Source: Trichocoleus desertorum ATA4-8-CV12 (lineage in GTDB: Bacteria > Cyanobacteriota > Cyanobacteriia > FACHB-46). Taken from it: a DNA stretch of 49,971 nt. Below the pieces are notes generated by a model. That model was not told where the DNA came from, did no database searches, and worked only from the letters and a program-made list of their open reading frames with translations. Positions 8,545-16,598 of this stretch are shown here, piece by piece (the first letter of the stretch is position 1; the number at the start of each line of letters is the position of its first letter). Made by a program: the position numbers and the translations under genes. The DNA is taken from positions 1 to 49,971 of the forward strand of contig JAHHIL010000045.1 of the NCBI GenBank assembly GCA_019358975.1, written 5' to 3'.

Positions 8545-11500
8545 TTAGCTACGTAGCAGTTGCTGTAAGGTTTGCAACAGTTCCTTGGCGGTAAACGGCT
8601 TGGTGAGAAAAGTTTTGACCCCCGCATTGGCAGCGGCAGTTAACTTATCGCTGGTGACTAAACCGCTCATGGCAACAGTTTTGAGCTGGGGGTTAATCTT
8701 TTGCAGCGTTCGAATCGTGGTAGAGCCATCCATTGCGGGCATCATCATGTCCACTAAGACAGCGCTAATTTCTTGCTTGTGTTGAGCATAGAGGGCGATC
8801 GCGTCAATGCCGTCGTGGGCCGTGATCACCCGATAGCCAAAGGCTTCCAGCGAGGTCTTAGTAATGTCTCGAATTGCGGCTTCATCATCGACCACTAAAA
8901 TCTGCTCATTGTGGCCCCAAGGTAGTTCAGTGTTTTCGACGGTAGTTTGGGGTAACGTTGCTTCTGTGGCTGGCAAGAACACCTGAAAGCGAGTGCCTTG
9001 CTTGAGCTTGCTCGTGACATGCATAAACCCACCGTGGCTCTTGACAATTCCCATCACCGTCGAAAGCCCTAGGCCAGTGCCTTTACCTAGTTCTTTGGTG
9101 GTGAAAAAAGGTTCAAAGATGCGATCGAGAATTTCGGGCGGAATGCCCTTGCCTGTATCGGATACGGTTATAGCAATGTGGGGGCCAACTTGGGCATCCA
9201 GGTGCATCCGGGCATAGTTGTCATCAATCACCAAATTCTCGGCGGTGATGCTAAGCGTCCCGCCGTCAATCATGGCATCTCTCGCATTCACGCAGAGATT
9301 CATCAGTACTTGATGTAACTGGGTCGCATCTCCAGAAACTGTCCACAACTCTTGAGGAATATCTGTGTAAATCTCAATTGATTTTGGAAATGTTTCTTTG
9401 GCAATTTTGGCGATTTCTAGAATTAGGTGCCTGGTTTGGAGTAAAGTCCGCTCTCCTTCTAAACCCCTGGCAAAGGATAGAACTTGCCTGACCAAATCTG
9501 CCCCTCGTTTAGCGTTCAGCTCAACCGTATTGAGAAGGCGCTGACTCTGCTCATCTTGAATTTTGCGTTCTAACAGTTGAGTGGACATGAGAATGGGAGC
9601 CAAGACATTGTTTAAGTCGTGAGCGATGCCGCCCGCTAAAGTACCAATACTCTCCATCCGTTGCGCTCGCAGGAACTGAGCCTCAATCTGTTTTTTCTCA
9701 GTGATGTCTGTATTGACGACTAAGACTGATTTTGGCTGATTTTGCTCATCTCGTAGCAAGGTCCAGCGACTGGCAACTATCACTTCTTCGTCGTTGCGCT
9801 TGACTTGGCGCAACTCGCCATACCACTCACCCTGGGCAATCGTCTGTTGCCATGCGACTTTTAGCTGCGAAGTTGACTCTTTGGTCAAGAGTTGATTTGC
9901 GGTTTGACCGATCGCTTCTGCAACGGTCCAGCCATATAAAGTTTCTGCGCCACGATTCCAAACCAGAATTTGGCTGTTTAGGTCTTGTACCCAAATGGCA
10001 TCTGTTGCGACTTCTAGCAGTGCCGCCTGTTCTCGAAATTTCTGTTCAGCTTGTTGGCGCTGAGTGATATCAGTTTGCACGCCTACAAAGTAAAGTAGCT
10101 CGCCTGCTTCCGAAAAAATGGGCGAAATTCGGAGTTCGTTCCAGAAGGGTTGCCCGTCTTTGCGGTAGTTAAGTAGTGTTGTTTGTACTTCGCGTTGTTC
10201 AGCGATCGCCCGACGCATTTCTGCAACTGCTTTGGGGTCTGTATCTGGCCCTTGTAAGAACCGACAGTTGCGCCCCATCACTTCCTCTGGTTCGTACCCA
10301 GTCATCCGACAGAAGGCCGAATTGACATACGTGATCGGATTGTCGAGTTGGTGCGGGTCGGTGATCAGAACACCATCCGACACAGCCGCGATCGCCCGTG
10401 CCAGCCGTAGGTTCTCTATTGCCGCCTGTTTTAAGGCTCGTTCTTGCTGTTTTTGAGCGGCGATCGCTGCTTGCTGTTCCACCCAGTTTTGCTGTTCATT
10501 CTGCACCCGCTCTCGGTAGTGCTCAAAGAAATCTGCTAAGTTAGGCGCTTCTTCTAAGAGTGCCTGAAAATGCCCTAAAACTCGCTCGTCTGTGGTGTAA
10601 GTTACCTCTGGATGGGCTTCCATCCAAAAATGGCAAGTTTTGACATAGGCAATAAAAGTAATTAAGTGCTGATATGTTTCTGGCCCTAACAATCGTCGCA
10701 GCTCTTGCCGACAAAACTCTGCTGCCTCGGAATTCAGAAAAATAAAGATGGAGCAGTACAGGAGAGCAGTTTCTACATCGGCATCCCTTCTAGAGAGAGC
10801 TGAAAGCAGATCTGGTTGAGCAGACAACAGGCTGATGTGCTTGTCTACTTCTAGCTCTGTCGGGGGTGGCGCTTCCAACAATGCCAAGATCTCCTGCGCC
10901 TGCACCCCTAAAGGACGCAAAGAGCAACTGTGGCAGATCATGCAGTAAGGAATGGCGCAATAGCGAGAAAGATAAGCAGATAGTTTTTCTTTAAATATTG
11001 CTGATAAAGGATTACTTAAATAAGCCAACTGAGTCTGATGCCACAAGTTTTCGATGACTTGAGGGTGGGTCTCGGCTGGACTGAAGAAAGGCGGCACAAA
11101 CCCCAGTTGCGAGTGAATATGAGCTTGGATTTCCTCACTCGTCCGCAGTGCCTTTTGGCTAGATGGGTTTGGCACTGTAAGAGTGCTTGTAGAAATGAGG
11201 CTGAGGCGCTGACGCCGTAGTTCCAACTGAGCCACAACCTGGTGGGCGAGAACGCGCAATGCTTCAACTTGCTCTGCACTGATCTCTCTTGGAACATGAT
11301 CAATCACGCAAAGCGTGCCTAAGTTAAAGCCTTCTGGCGTGGTGAGGGGCACTCCTGCATAAAAGCGGATGTAAGGCTCAGTAATGACAAGAGGATTGCG
11401 CGCAAATCGCTCATCTGCCAAAGCATTGGGCACTACTAAAATGTCATTTTGTAAAATTGCATAGGCACAGAAGGCCAGATCACGGGGGGTTTGATCAACC

Positions 11501-11694
11501 GTTAGCCCTACCTTGGACTTGAACCACTGGCGATCACGATCAATCAAACTGACGAGGGCGATCGGGGTATTACAAACGTGAGCTGCTAAACGAGTTAGCT
11601 CATCGAAAGCAGGTTCAGATTCTGTATCTAGAATCTGGTATTGCTGTAGAGACTGAAGTCTCGCTGTCTCATGCTCAGGACAGGCAGCTTTCAT
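8545..11694 (-). CDS. LOV-containing hybrid histidine kinase with GAF and Cys-rich helical domain
   Basis: 1049-aa soluble sensor kinase. Order: GAF (about 20-160), a helical Cys-rich domain (about 190-395), a short coiled linker, a LOV-type PAS (about 430-545), a second PAS (about 555-665), HisKA with His692 in GGIAHDLNN, HATPase (about 785-910, GTGLGLS lid) and a receiver (about 930-1045, Asp982, Lys1032). The LOV domain keeps the flavin-adduct cysteine C477 in GRNCRFLQG plus N509, N519 and Q540, so it should be a working blue-light FMN photoreceptor. The helical domain has C246, C251, C254, H255 and C257 and resembles AhpD/carboxymuconolactone-decarboxylase-like folds, which often carry a redox CxxC. 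Light and redox inputs into one phosphorelay are inferred. No TM segment is seen. Confidence 0.92.
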   Translation of the reverse strand: MKAACPEHETARLQSLQQYQILDTESEPAFDELTRLAAHVCNTPIALVSLIDRDRQWFKSKVGLTVDQTPRDLAFCAYAILQNDILVVPNALADERFARNPLVITEPYIRFYAGVPLTTPEGFNLGTLCVIDHVPREISAEQVEALRVLAHQVVAQLELRRQRLSLISTSTLTVPNPSSQKALRTSEEIQAHIHSQLGFVPPFFSPAETHPQVIENLWHQTQLAYLSNPLSAIFKEKLSAYLSRYCAIPYCMICHSCSLRPLGVQAQEILALLEAPPPTELEVDKHISLLSAQPDLLSALSRRDADVETALLYCSIFIFLNSEAAEFCRQELRRLLGPETYQHLITFIAYVKTCHFWMEAHPEVTYTTDERVLGHFQALLEEAPNLADFFEHYRERVQNEQQNWVEQQAAIAAQKQQERALKQAAIENLRLARAIAAVSDGVLITDPHQLDNPITYVNSAFCRMTGYEPEEVMGRNCRFLQGPDTDPKAVAEMRRAIAEQREVQTTLLNYRKDGQPFWNELRISPIFSEAGELLYFVGVQTDITQRQQAEQKFREQAALLEVATDAIWVQDLNSQILVWNRGAETLYGWTVAEAIGQTANQLLTKESTSQLKVAWQQTIAQGEWYGELRQVKRNDEEVIVASRWTLLRDEQNQPKSVLVVNTDITEKKQIEAQFLRAQRMESIGTLAGGIAHDLNNVLAPILMSTQLLERKIQDEQSQRLLNTVELNAKRGADLVRQVLSFARGLEGERTLLQTRHLILEIAKIAKETFPKSIEIYTDIPQELWTVSGDATQLHQVLMNLCVNARDAMIDGGTLSITAENLVIDDNYARMHLDAQVGPHIAITVSDTGKGIPPEILDRIFEPFFTTKELGKGTGLGLSTVMGIVKSHGGFMHVTSKLKQGTRFQVFLPATEATLPQTTVENTELPWGHNEQILVVDDEAAIRDITKTSLEAFGYRVITAHDGIDAIALYAQHKQEISAVLVDMMMPAMDGSTTIRTLQKINPQLKTVAMSGLVTSDKLTAAANAGVKTFLTKPFTAKELLQTLQQLLRS

Positions 11695-12058
11695 TGATTT
11701 TCGTTGTTCCTGAATAAGTAGTGCTTGGCTAAAGCGGCGAAAGGGCCAATCAGGGCTGAATTGATTGCATGCCTCTAACTAGTAGGCTTGGCTTCTGTCA
11801 ACTATGCTTATAATGCCCACTTGGTGGCAGAGTTACCTTAGCTAGATGGCGGAACCTAATGTGTTAAAGCTTGGCTGAGGACGTTAGGAACTTCAATATC
11901 TACGGCTTACATATCTACAGCTCACAATCAATAGACACTGATTTGGGATACTGATTTGAGATCAGGGTCTGATCGAACTAGATTTGCTGGCCTATTTGTC
12001 CATTGGTTCCACAAAAGTTTTAAAGTTGGAACCTGAGACTATCGGGCTAACTACCAGC
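11695..12058 (+). promoter_or_regulatory. Divergent intergenic region and pyrB leader with tandem duplications
   Basis: No gene is seen in this 364-bp gap between the divergent LOV kinase and pyrB. A plus-strand -10 box TATAAT lies at 11809-11814 with a weak TTGGCT-like -35 about 15 bp upstream, giving a leader of roughly 240 nt for pyrB. The leader holds two adjacent tandem duplications: a 15-bp unit at 11896-11910 and 11911-11925 (13 of 15 identical) and a 13-bp unit at 11937-11949 and 11950-11962 (12 of 13 identical). A small hairpin CTGAT/ATCAG falls in the last unit. No PyrR-type attenuator was recognised. Confidence 0.5.
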
Positions 12059-13048
12059 ATGGCTACTACAGCTTGGACTCGCCGTCACGTCATTTCTTTA
12101 ATTGATTTTGTTCCCGCAGAGTACGACACAGTCTTACAAACTGCTGCCAGTTTTCGAGAGGTTTTATCTCGGCGAACTAAGAAAGTCCCCACGCTTCAGG
12201 GACAGGTGGTTGCCAACTTATTTTTTGAGCCATCTACTCGCACTCGTAGCAGTTTTGAGCTGGCTGCCAAACGTTTATCCGCTGATACTCTTAATTTTAC
12301 TCCGGGAAATTCTTCTTTAACAAAAGGAGAGACGATTCTCGATACGGCCAAAACCTACTTGGCAATGGGTACAGATTTGATGGTGATTCGCCATCAGCAG
12401 GCAGGAGTGCCCCAAGCGATCGCGGATGAGATGGATCGTTTAGCTTCTCTAGTCGGGGTGCTGAATGCGGGAGATGGACAACACGAACATCCCTCCCAAG
12501 CCTTGCTCGATCTGTTTACAATTTGTACTCTGCTTGATCCAGAACGACCCCGCTTAGATTTACTCGTTGGCAAGAAAATCGCGATCGTCGGAGATATTTT
12601 GCATTCACGGGTGGCGCGATCGAACATTTGGAGCTTAACGGCCAGTGGTGCGGAAGTGCATTTGGCTGGGCCTCCTACTCTTTTGCCCCAACTGTTTACC
12701 GACTGTGGTAAAGACCGAGCGGGCAAACTGTTTTTGCACTGGAATCTGGAGCCAGCCCTACAAGATGCAGATTTTGTGATGACATTGCGGCTACAAAAAG
12801 AACGCATGACCCAGCATTTGTTGCCCAGCTTGCGCGAGTACCATCAACAATTTGGTATCACCCGCGATCGCCTCAAACTCTGCAAGCCAAATGTCAAGGT
12901 GCTCCATCCTGGCCCTGTGAATCGGGGGGTAGAAATTAGTTCTGACCTCATGGACGACCCAGAGTTCAGCTTGATCTCGCAGCAAGTCACCAGTGGTGTG
13001 GCTGTCCGCATGGCTTTGCTGTACTTGATGGGCAGTGGCAAAGCTTAA
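12059..13048 (+). CDS. pyrB: Aspartate carbamoyltransferase catalytic subunit
   Basis: 329 aa. Condenses carbamoyl phosphate with aspartate to N-carbamoyl-aspartate, the committed step of pyrimidine synthesis. Key motifs are intact: the carbamoyl-phosphate loop STRTRSSFE near residue 55, the mobile-loop [10 protein letters not shown] segment, HPSQALLDL near 145, the [13 protein letters not shown] block and [11 protein letters not shown] near the end. I start at the ATG at 12059; the frame extends upstream to 11984 but those residues are unlike the family and precede the conserved WTRRHVISL start. No pyrI partner is present, as usual in cyanobacteria. moaE follows on the same strand after 125 bp. 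Confidence 0.95.
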   Translation: MATTAWTRRHVISLIDFVPAEYDTVLQTAASFREVLSRRTKKVPTLQGQVVANLFFEPSTRTRSSFELAAKRLSADTLNFTPGNSSLTKGETILDTAKTYLAMGTDLMVIRHQQAGVPQAIADEMDRLASLVGVLNAGDGQHEHPSQALLDLFTICTLLDPERPRLDLLVGKKIAIVGDILHSRVARSNIWSLTASGAEVHLAGPPTLLPQLFTDCGKDRAGKLFLHWNLEPALQDADFVMTLRLQKERMTQHLLPSLREYHQQFGITRDRLKLCKPNVKVLHPGPVNRGVEISSDLMDDPEFSLISQQVTSGVAVRMALLYLMGSGKA

Positions 13049-13173
13049 AGAGTTTCAATTTGAGAGCTTGAGGAGAGATTCTGCCATTTCAATCCAAGAT
13101 TGTCTCTGTTTAACGCAAAGATCCGCACAATAGAGGCAGGACGTTCTATAAAGCTCACCCCTAAGATCACCGC

Positions 13174-13671
13174 ATGGATGCCGCTGCCACCCTAGCTATC
13201 TCTACCCCAACTTCCGTGGACGCACGGGATAGTTTCGCCATGACATTTGCACCATTATCGCTGGATGAGGTGTATCGGTTAGCGGACGATGCCGCCAATG
13301 GAGCGATCGTGGTAATGAGCGGCACGGTGCGGAACCAAACCGATGGCAGGCCTGTAGTGGCTCTAGAATACCAGGCCTATGAACCAATGGCGCTGCGGGT
13401 TTTTCAACAAATTGCGGCAGAGATTCGCCAACAATGGCCTGAAGTACAACGAGTCGTGATCCATCACCGCACCGGACGCTTAACGATCGGGGAGATTAGC
13501 GTGTTAGTGGCTGTCGGCTGCCCTCACCGCTCAGAAGCTTTTACTGCTTGTCAGTACGCGATCGACACTCTCAAACACAACGCCCCCATCTGGAAAAAAG
13601 AACATTGGGCGGATGGTTCTACTAGTTGGGTCAGCATTGGTGCTTGTGAACAGTCTTCAGAGAGTTGCTGA
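13174..13671 (+). CDS. moaE: Molybdopterin synthase catalytic subunit MoaE
   Basis: 165-aa cytoplasmic enzyme of molybdenum-cofactor synthesis. With thiocarboxylated MoaD it inserts the dithiolene sulfurs into precursor Z to make molybdopterin. Visible family blocks are GAIVVMSGTVRNQTDGRPV, the LEYQAYEPMA segment, VVIHHRTGRLTIGEISVLV and the C-terminal PIWKKEHW, which holds the catalytic lysine pair. An internal ATG at 13240 would give a 143-aa protein nearer the conserved start, so the first 22 residues are uncertain. No moaD is seen next to it. A molybdenum cofactor is needed for nitrate reductase in this kind of organism. Confidence 0.93.
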   Translation: MDAAATLAISTPTSVDARDSFAMTFAPLSLDEVYRLADDAANGAIVVMSGTVRNQTDGRPVVALEYQAYEPMALRVFQQIAAEIRQQWPEVQRVVIHHRTGRLTIGEISVLVAVGCPHRSEAFTACQYAIDTLKHNAPIWKKEHWADGSTSWVSIGACEQSSESC

Positions 13672-13704
13672 TCGGGCTGGTTTAATCTTGAACAGGACAA
13701 GATC

Positions 13705-14268
13705 ATGGTTGTTGCAGATCTTCGCTTACTCAGCGTTCAGGACTATCACCGCATGGTAGAAGCGGGAGTTTTGGCACCTGATGAACGAGTCGAGTTAATT
13801 TCAGGACAGCTTTACACAATGGCAGCGAAGGGAACGGCACACAGCGCCGCAGTCACTCGAATTGAGCGGGTACTTAAGGCTCGTTTGGGAAATCGCGTTC
13901 TCCTCCGTTTCCAAGATCCAATTCAACTCAATGACTACTCAGAGCCAGAACCCGATGTCGCTGTGGTCAAAGTTGACCCTCAGGATTATGAAGACCACCA
14001 TCCCACTCCCAATGAAGTTTATCTCCTGATTGAAGTGGCAGATAGTACGCTGAGGCGCGATCGCGAGTTAAAAGCCCCAGCCTATGCTCAATCTGGCATC
14101 CAAGACTACTGGATTTTGGATGTCAACCAGCGTCAGCTTCATGTGTTTCGTTCGCCAACTGCAACAGGTTATGCCAGCGAGATTGTCTTGTCTGAAGCTG
14201 ATGTGATCTCACCGCTGTCATTTTCCGATTGTCAAATCGCAATTAGAGAGATGTTGCGATCGCCATAA
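13705..14268 (+). CDS. Uma2 (DUF820) family protein, copy 1
   Basis: 187 aa. A member of the Uma2/DUF820 family, which expands to many copies in cyanobacteria and has a restriction-endonuclease-like (PD-(D/E)xK) fold. Visible blocks are the N-terminal VQDYHRMVEAGVLAPDERVELI segment, EPEPDVAVVK near 90, LIEVADSTLRRDRELKAPAYA (about 115-135, holding the E-V and K of the nuclease core) and IQDYWILDV. The catalytic residues look complete. The biological role is unknown; a nuclease label in databases is based on fold. The other Uma2 gene lies on the opposite strand about 290 bp away, with a stub of a third between them. Confidence 0.85.
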   Translation: MVVADLRLLSVQDYHRMVEAGVLAPDERVELISGQLYTMAAKGTAHSAAVTRIERVLKARLGNRVLLRFQDPIQLNDYSEPEPDVAVVKVDPQDYEDHHPTPNEVYLLIEVADSTLRRDRELKAPAYAQSGIQDYWILDVNQRQLHVFRSPTATGYASEIVLSEADVISPLSFSDCQIAIREMLRSP

Positions 14269-14366
14269 AACATACAAGTAAGAGCACCTGAACCGCGCCA
14301 GTCCAAGCACTGGGGAGCTAGCGCGATCACTGAAACCAAGTTCGTAATGACTGAACCGCTGCAATT

Positions 14367-14447
14367 TCATCCACGAATTACGACTCGCTGTTCTCCAACC
14401 AGGGGTTGCTGAAGTTCAGTATTAGGTTCTGGTGTGGCAGTGACCAC
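14367..14447 (-). pseudogene. Truncated 5' stub of a third Uma2-family gene
   Basis: On the minus strand a strong ribosome-binding site AGGAGG (14454-14459) sits 6 nt before a GTG at 14447, followed by 26 codons reading MVTATPEPNTELQQPLVGEQ then RVVIRG and a TGA at 14367-14369. This Pro/Thr-rich lead followed by GEQRVV(I/L)RG resembles the start of many cyanobacterial Uma2 proteins, which then continue with a SWETYE-like block. Nothing Uma2-like continues after the stop in any frame I read. The neighbouring genes on both sides are Uma2 genes, which supports a deleted relic. The identification is by eye. Confidence 0.45.
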
Positions 14448-14555
14448 AAGTAGCCTCCTGAATCTAGACCACTAGTTTGAGAAAGACTTAAATCTCTTTG
14501 CCATCAATTGTAGCGATCGCCCTTGCCTCGCCCTTACATTGCCCTTACGGTGTCT

Positions 14556-15140
14556 TTATTCGGTCGGTTTACTTGCTGCAAAGAGTTGAGCAACCGTTAG
14601 ATTCAGCTCACCAAACTGGGATGATTGGATTTTGTCGTCACCCTTAAAAGTTGCAACCTCTGTATAGGCATCATCGCTAAGTTCCAATACCAGCAACGTT
14701 TCCAACTGAGGGTCTACAATCCAGTATCCGGGAATGCCACGATCTTGGTATTGCATCCGTTTGGCAATATAGTCGCGATCGCGTTGTAATTCCCCAGGAC
14801 TGACGATTTCAACCACCAACAAGGGAGGAGCCATCTCAAACCGCAGAGTATTGCGCCGCCTCAACTGCTCAACATGCTCTGCTCGAATCACCGTCAAATC
14901 GGGATAGCGGTTTCGCGGCTCGCCTCTGACTTCAAGTTCTAGTCCATGCCCTCTGAGGCGGCGATGTCCAACTATGGGCAATAGGATGGCAAATAGAAAG
15001 TTGGCAATTTCGACATTAAACCCTGACTCTGGTGGCACCTCAATTAACTCTCCATTAAACAGCTCATACAGCTTCTCTGTGCCATCGTCATAGGCTAGGT
15101 ACTCTTCAAAGCTCTCAAATCTGGGTTTGGTTGAGATCAT
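14556..15140 (-). CDS. Uma2 (DUF820) family protein, copy 2
   Basis: 194 aa. Same family as the gene at 13705-14268 but clearly divergent, so not a recent duplicate. It starts with a SFEEYLAYDDGTEKLYELFNGELIEV segment, then NRYPDLTVIRAEH (about 95), LLVVEIVSPGELQRDRDYIAKRMQY (about 107-131) with the E and K of the PD-(D/E)xK core, and GIPGYWIVDPQ. Function is unknown beyond the nuclease-like fold. It is read away from the arsR-pst cluster, with the 250 bp between them serving as a divergent promoter region. Confidence 0.85.
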   Translation of the reverse strand: MISTKPRFESFEEYLAYDDGTEKLYELFNGELIEVPPESGFNVEIANFLFAILLPIVGHRRLRGHGLELEVRGEPRNRYPDLTVIRAEHVEQLRRRNTLRFEMAPPLLVVEIVSPGELQRDRDYIAKRMQYQDRGIPGYWIVDPQLETLLVLELSDDAYTEVATFKGDDKIQSSQFGELNLTVAQLFAASKPTE

Positions 15141-15287
15141 GGGGTTGAGCGAGGGTGGGCGATCGCGGCTTGGTTGCTTTCATTCTATGCTTCTCTCTAG
15201 TTTGATATCTGGGGCAGCTAGACGAGCAGCAAGTGAGGGCGATCGCTTGAACCGCTTCAGGTACTTTTCAGAATTTTGCTAAGAAAT

Positions 15288-15309
15288 GATTAATGATAGA
15301 TTAATGAAT
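15288..15309 (-). promoter_or_regulatory. Candidate Pho box (tandem 8-mers, 11-bp period)
   Basis: Two 11-bp direct repeats (GATTAATGATA at 15288 and GATTAATGAAT at 15299) lie about 80 bp before the arsR start. On the minus strand they read ATTAATCT and ATTAATCA separated by three bases. This spacing and the TTAAYY core match the cyanobacterial SphR/PhoB-type Pho box (tandem CTTAACCT-like 8-mers, 3 bp apart) except at the first base of each unit. A phosphate-starvation activator site is expected upstream of pst genes, so this is a reasonable candidate. Confidence 0.4.
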
Positions 15310-15315
15310 GCAGAT

Positions 15316-15339
15316 TGATATGAATATACGTTTGTATCA
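15316..15339. promoter_or_regulatory. Candidate ArsR operator (24-bp imperfect palindrome)
   Basis: An imperfect palindrome with outer arms TGATA and TATCA and symmetric AA/TA/TT positions inside lies about 50 bp before the ArsR-type gene. AT-rich imperfect dyads containing an ATGAATAT-like arm are typical of ArsR/SmtB operators. Autorepression of the arsR-pst unit from this site is inferred. Confidence 0.45.
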
Positions 15340-15390
15340 ACTTCTATTCATGTCATTTTCCATTTATTCGTAATTCAAGGCAGGATAGCT

Positions 15391-15696
15391 ATGAGTTCTC
15401 CCCCGGTAGCTCCTCAAGCTGATTGCGCCCATAAGCTGAAGATTTTGGCCGACTCAACTCGCTTAGCGGTGTTGCAAATGCTGATGCAGCGATCGATGCA
15501 TGTGGGAGAGATGAATGCGGTATTGGGCCTAGAGCAGAGCTTACTGTCCCATCATTTGAAAGTTTTACGACAAGAAGGCTTGGTGACAGCTACCCGTGAT
15601 GGCAAAGCCGTGCTTTATCACCTGGCCAGCCCAGCCCAACCAGCAGACACCCGCAGAGCGATCGACTTGGGCTGCTGTTTGCTCTCGTTTGACTAA
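15391..15696 (+). CDS. ArsR-family transcriptional regulator next to pst genes
   Basis: 101-aa winged-helix repressor of the ArsR/SmtB family. The core is clear: KILADSTRLAVLQML (helix 1-2), then a recognition region EQSLLSHHLKVLRQEGLV and a beta-wing with TRDGKAVLYHL. It lacks the classic ELCVCDL metal box of helix 3. Cysteines are at position 12 and as a vicinal pair 95-96 near the C-terminus. Vicinal C-terminal cysteines form the As(III) site of some ArsR proteins, such as that of Acidithiobacillus ferrooxidans, so arsenite sensing is a plausible inference. pstS starts 47 bp downstream on the same strand. An AGGA ribosome-binding site precedes the ATG. Confidence 0.88.
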   Translation: MSSPPVAPQADCAHKLKILADSTRLAVLQMLMQRSMHVGEMNAVLGLEQSLLSHHLKVLRQEGLVTATRDGKAVLYHLASPAQPADTRRAIDLGCCLLSFD

Positions 15697-15743
15697 GCTG
15701 TAGTTCTTGATTTTTGGACTCACTCTTACGCTGGGAACAGTTG

Positions 15744-16598
15744 ATGAAAAAACTGCGAACTTTATTACCTTTGTCGATTGGCTTAGCCACTTGTTTCTGG
15801 TTGCAGTCTTGTAACTCGTCCCCAAAGGCTGCTAATCAAACTGCTACCTCTGCTCAAAGCAAATTGGTCTTGACTGGGTCAAGTACGGTGGCACCGCTGG
15901 CAACTGAGATGGCCAAGCGCTATGAATCGGAACATCCCGGTGTCAGGATTGATGTGCAATCGGGGGGGTCTTCGCGCGGCATAGCCGATGCTCGTCAAGG
16001 CGTGGCCGACATTGGCATGGTGTCTAGGGCACTCAAGGAGAACGAGAAAGACTTGCAGGCGTTTGCGATCGCCAAGGATGGAGTTTCGGTGATTCTCAAC
16101 CAAGCCAATCCGGTGCAGCAGTTGAGCGATCAGCAGATTGTCGAGATCTACACCAAGAAAATTACCAACTGGCAAGCGGTTGGTGGCAAAGATGCGCCGA
16201 TTACAGTCGTGAATAAGGCAGAAGGGCGATCGACCTTAGAACTCTTTGCTCACTACTTCAAGCTGGAAACCAAGGACATCAAATCTGATGTGGTGATTGG
16301 AGATAACGAGCAGGGCATTAAGACAGTGGCAGGAAATCCCCATGCGATCGGCTATGTCTCGATTGGCTCAGCGGAATATGGTGCTACCCATGGCACCCCA
16401 ATTAAGCTCTTGCCTGTTGAGGGCGTTGCCGCTTCGATCGCCAATGTAGCGAGTGAAAAGTTTCCCATCTCTCGCCCCCTGAATTTAGTGACTAAAACCG
16501 CACCCACGGGTCTGCAAAAAGATTTTATTGAATTCGCTCGCTCTCCGGGAGTCCAGAACATTGTTAAACAGCAATACTTCGTCCCAGCGACACAGTGA
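15744..16598 (+). CDS. pstS: Phosphate-binding lipoprotein PstS
   Basis: 284-aa periplasmic phosphate-binding component of the high-affinity Pst ABC importer. The signal peptide ends in the lipobox LQSC (Cys22), so it is probably lipid-anchored. The family hallmarks follow: LVLTGSSTVAPLATEMAKRY, the phosphate loop VQSGGSSRGIADARQG, DIGMVSRALK, and IYTKKITNW with the later VNKAEGRSTLELF segment. It is a short PstS of the SphX/PstS-like type rather than the larger 370-aa class. I start at the ATG at 15744 because the signal peptide fits from there; a TTG at 15714 in the same frame is less likely. The 3' end overlaps pstC by 38 bp. Confidence 0.93.
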   Translation: MKKLRTLLPLSIGLATCFWLQSCNSSPKAANQTATSAQSKLVLTGSSTVAPLATEMAKRYESEHPGVRIDVQSGGSSRGIADARQGVADIGMVSRALKENEKDLQAFAIAKDGVSVILNQANPVQQLSDQQIVEIYTKKITNWQAVGGKDAPITVVNKAEGRSTLELFAHYFKLETKDIKSDVVIGDNEQGIKTVAGNPHAIGYVSIGSAEYGATHGTPIKLLPVEGVAASIANVASEKFPISRPLNLVTKTAPTGLQKDFIEFARSPGVQNIVKQQYFVPATQ

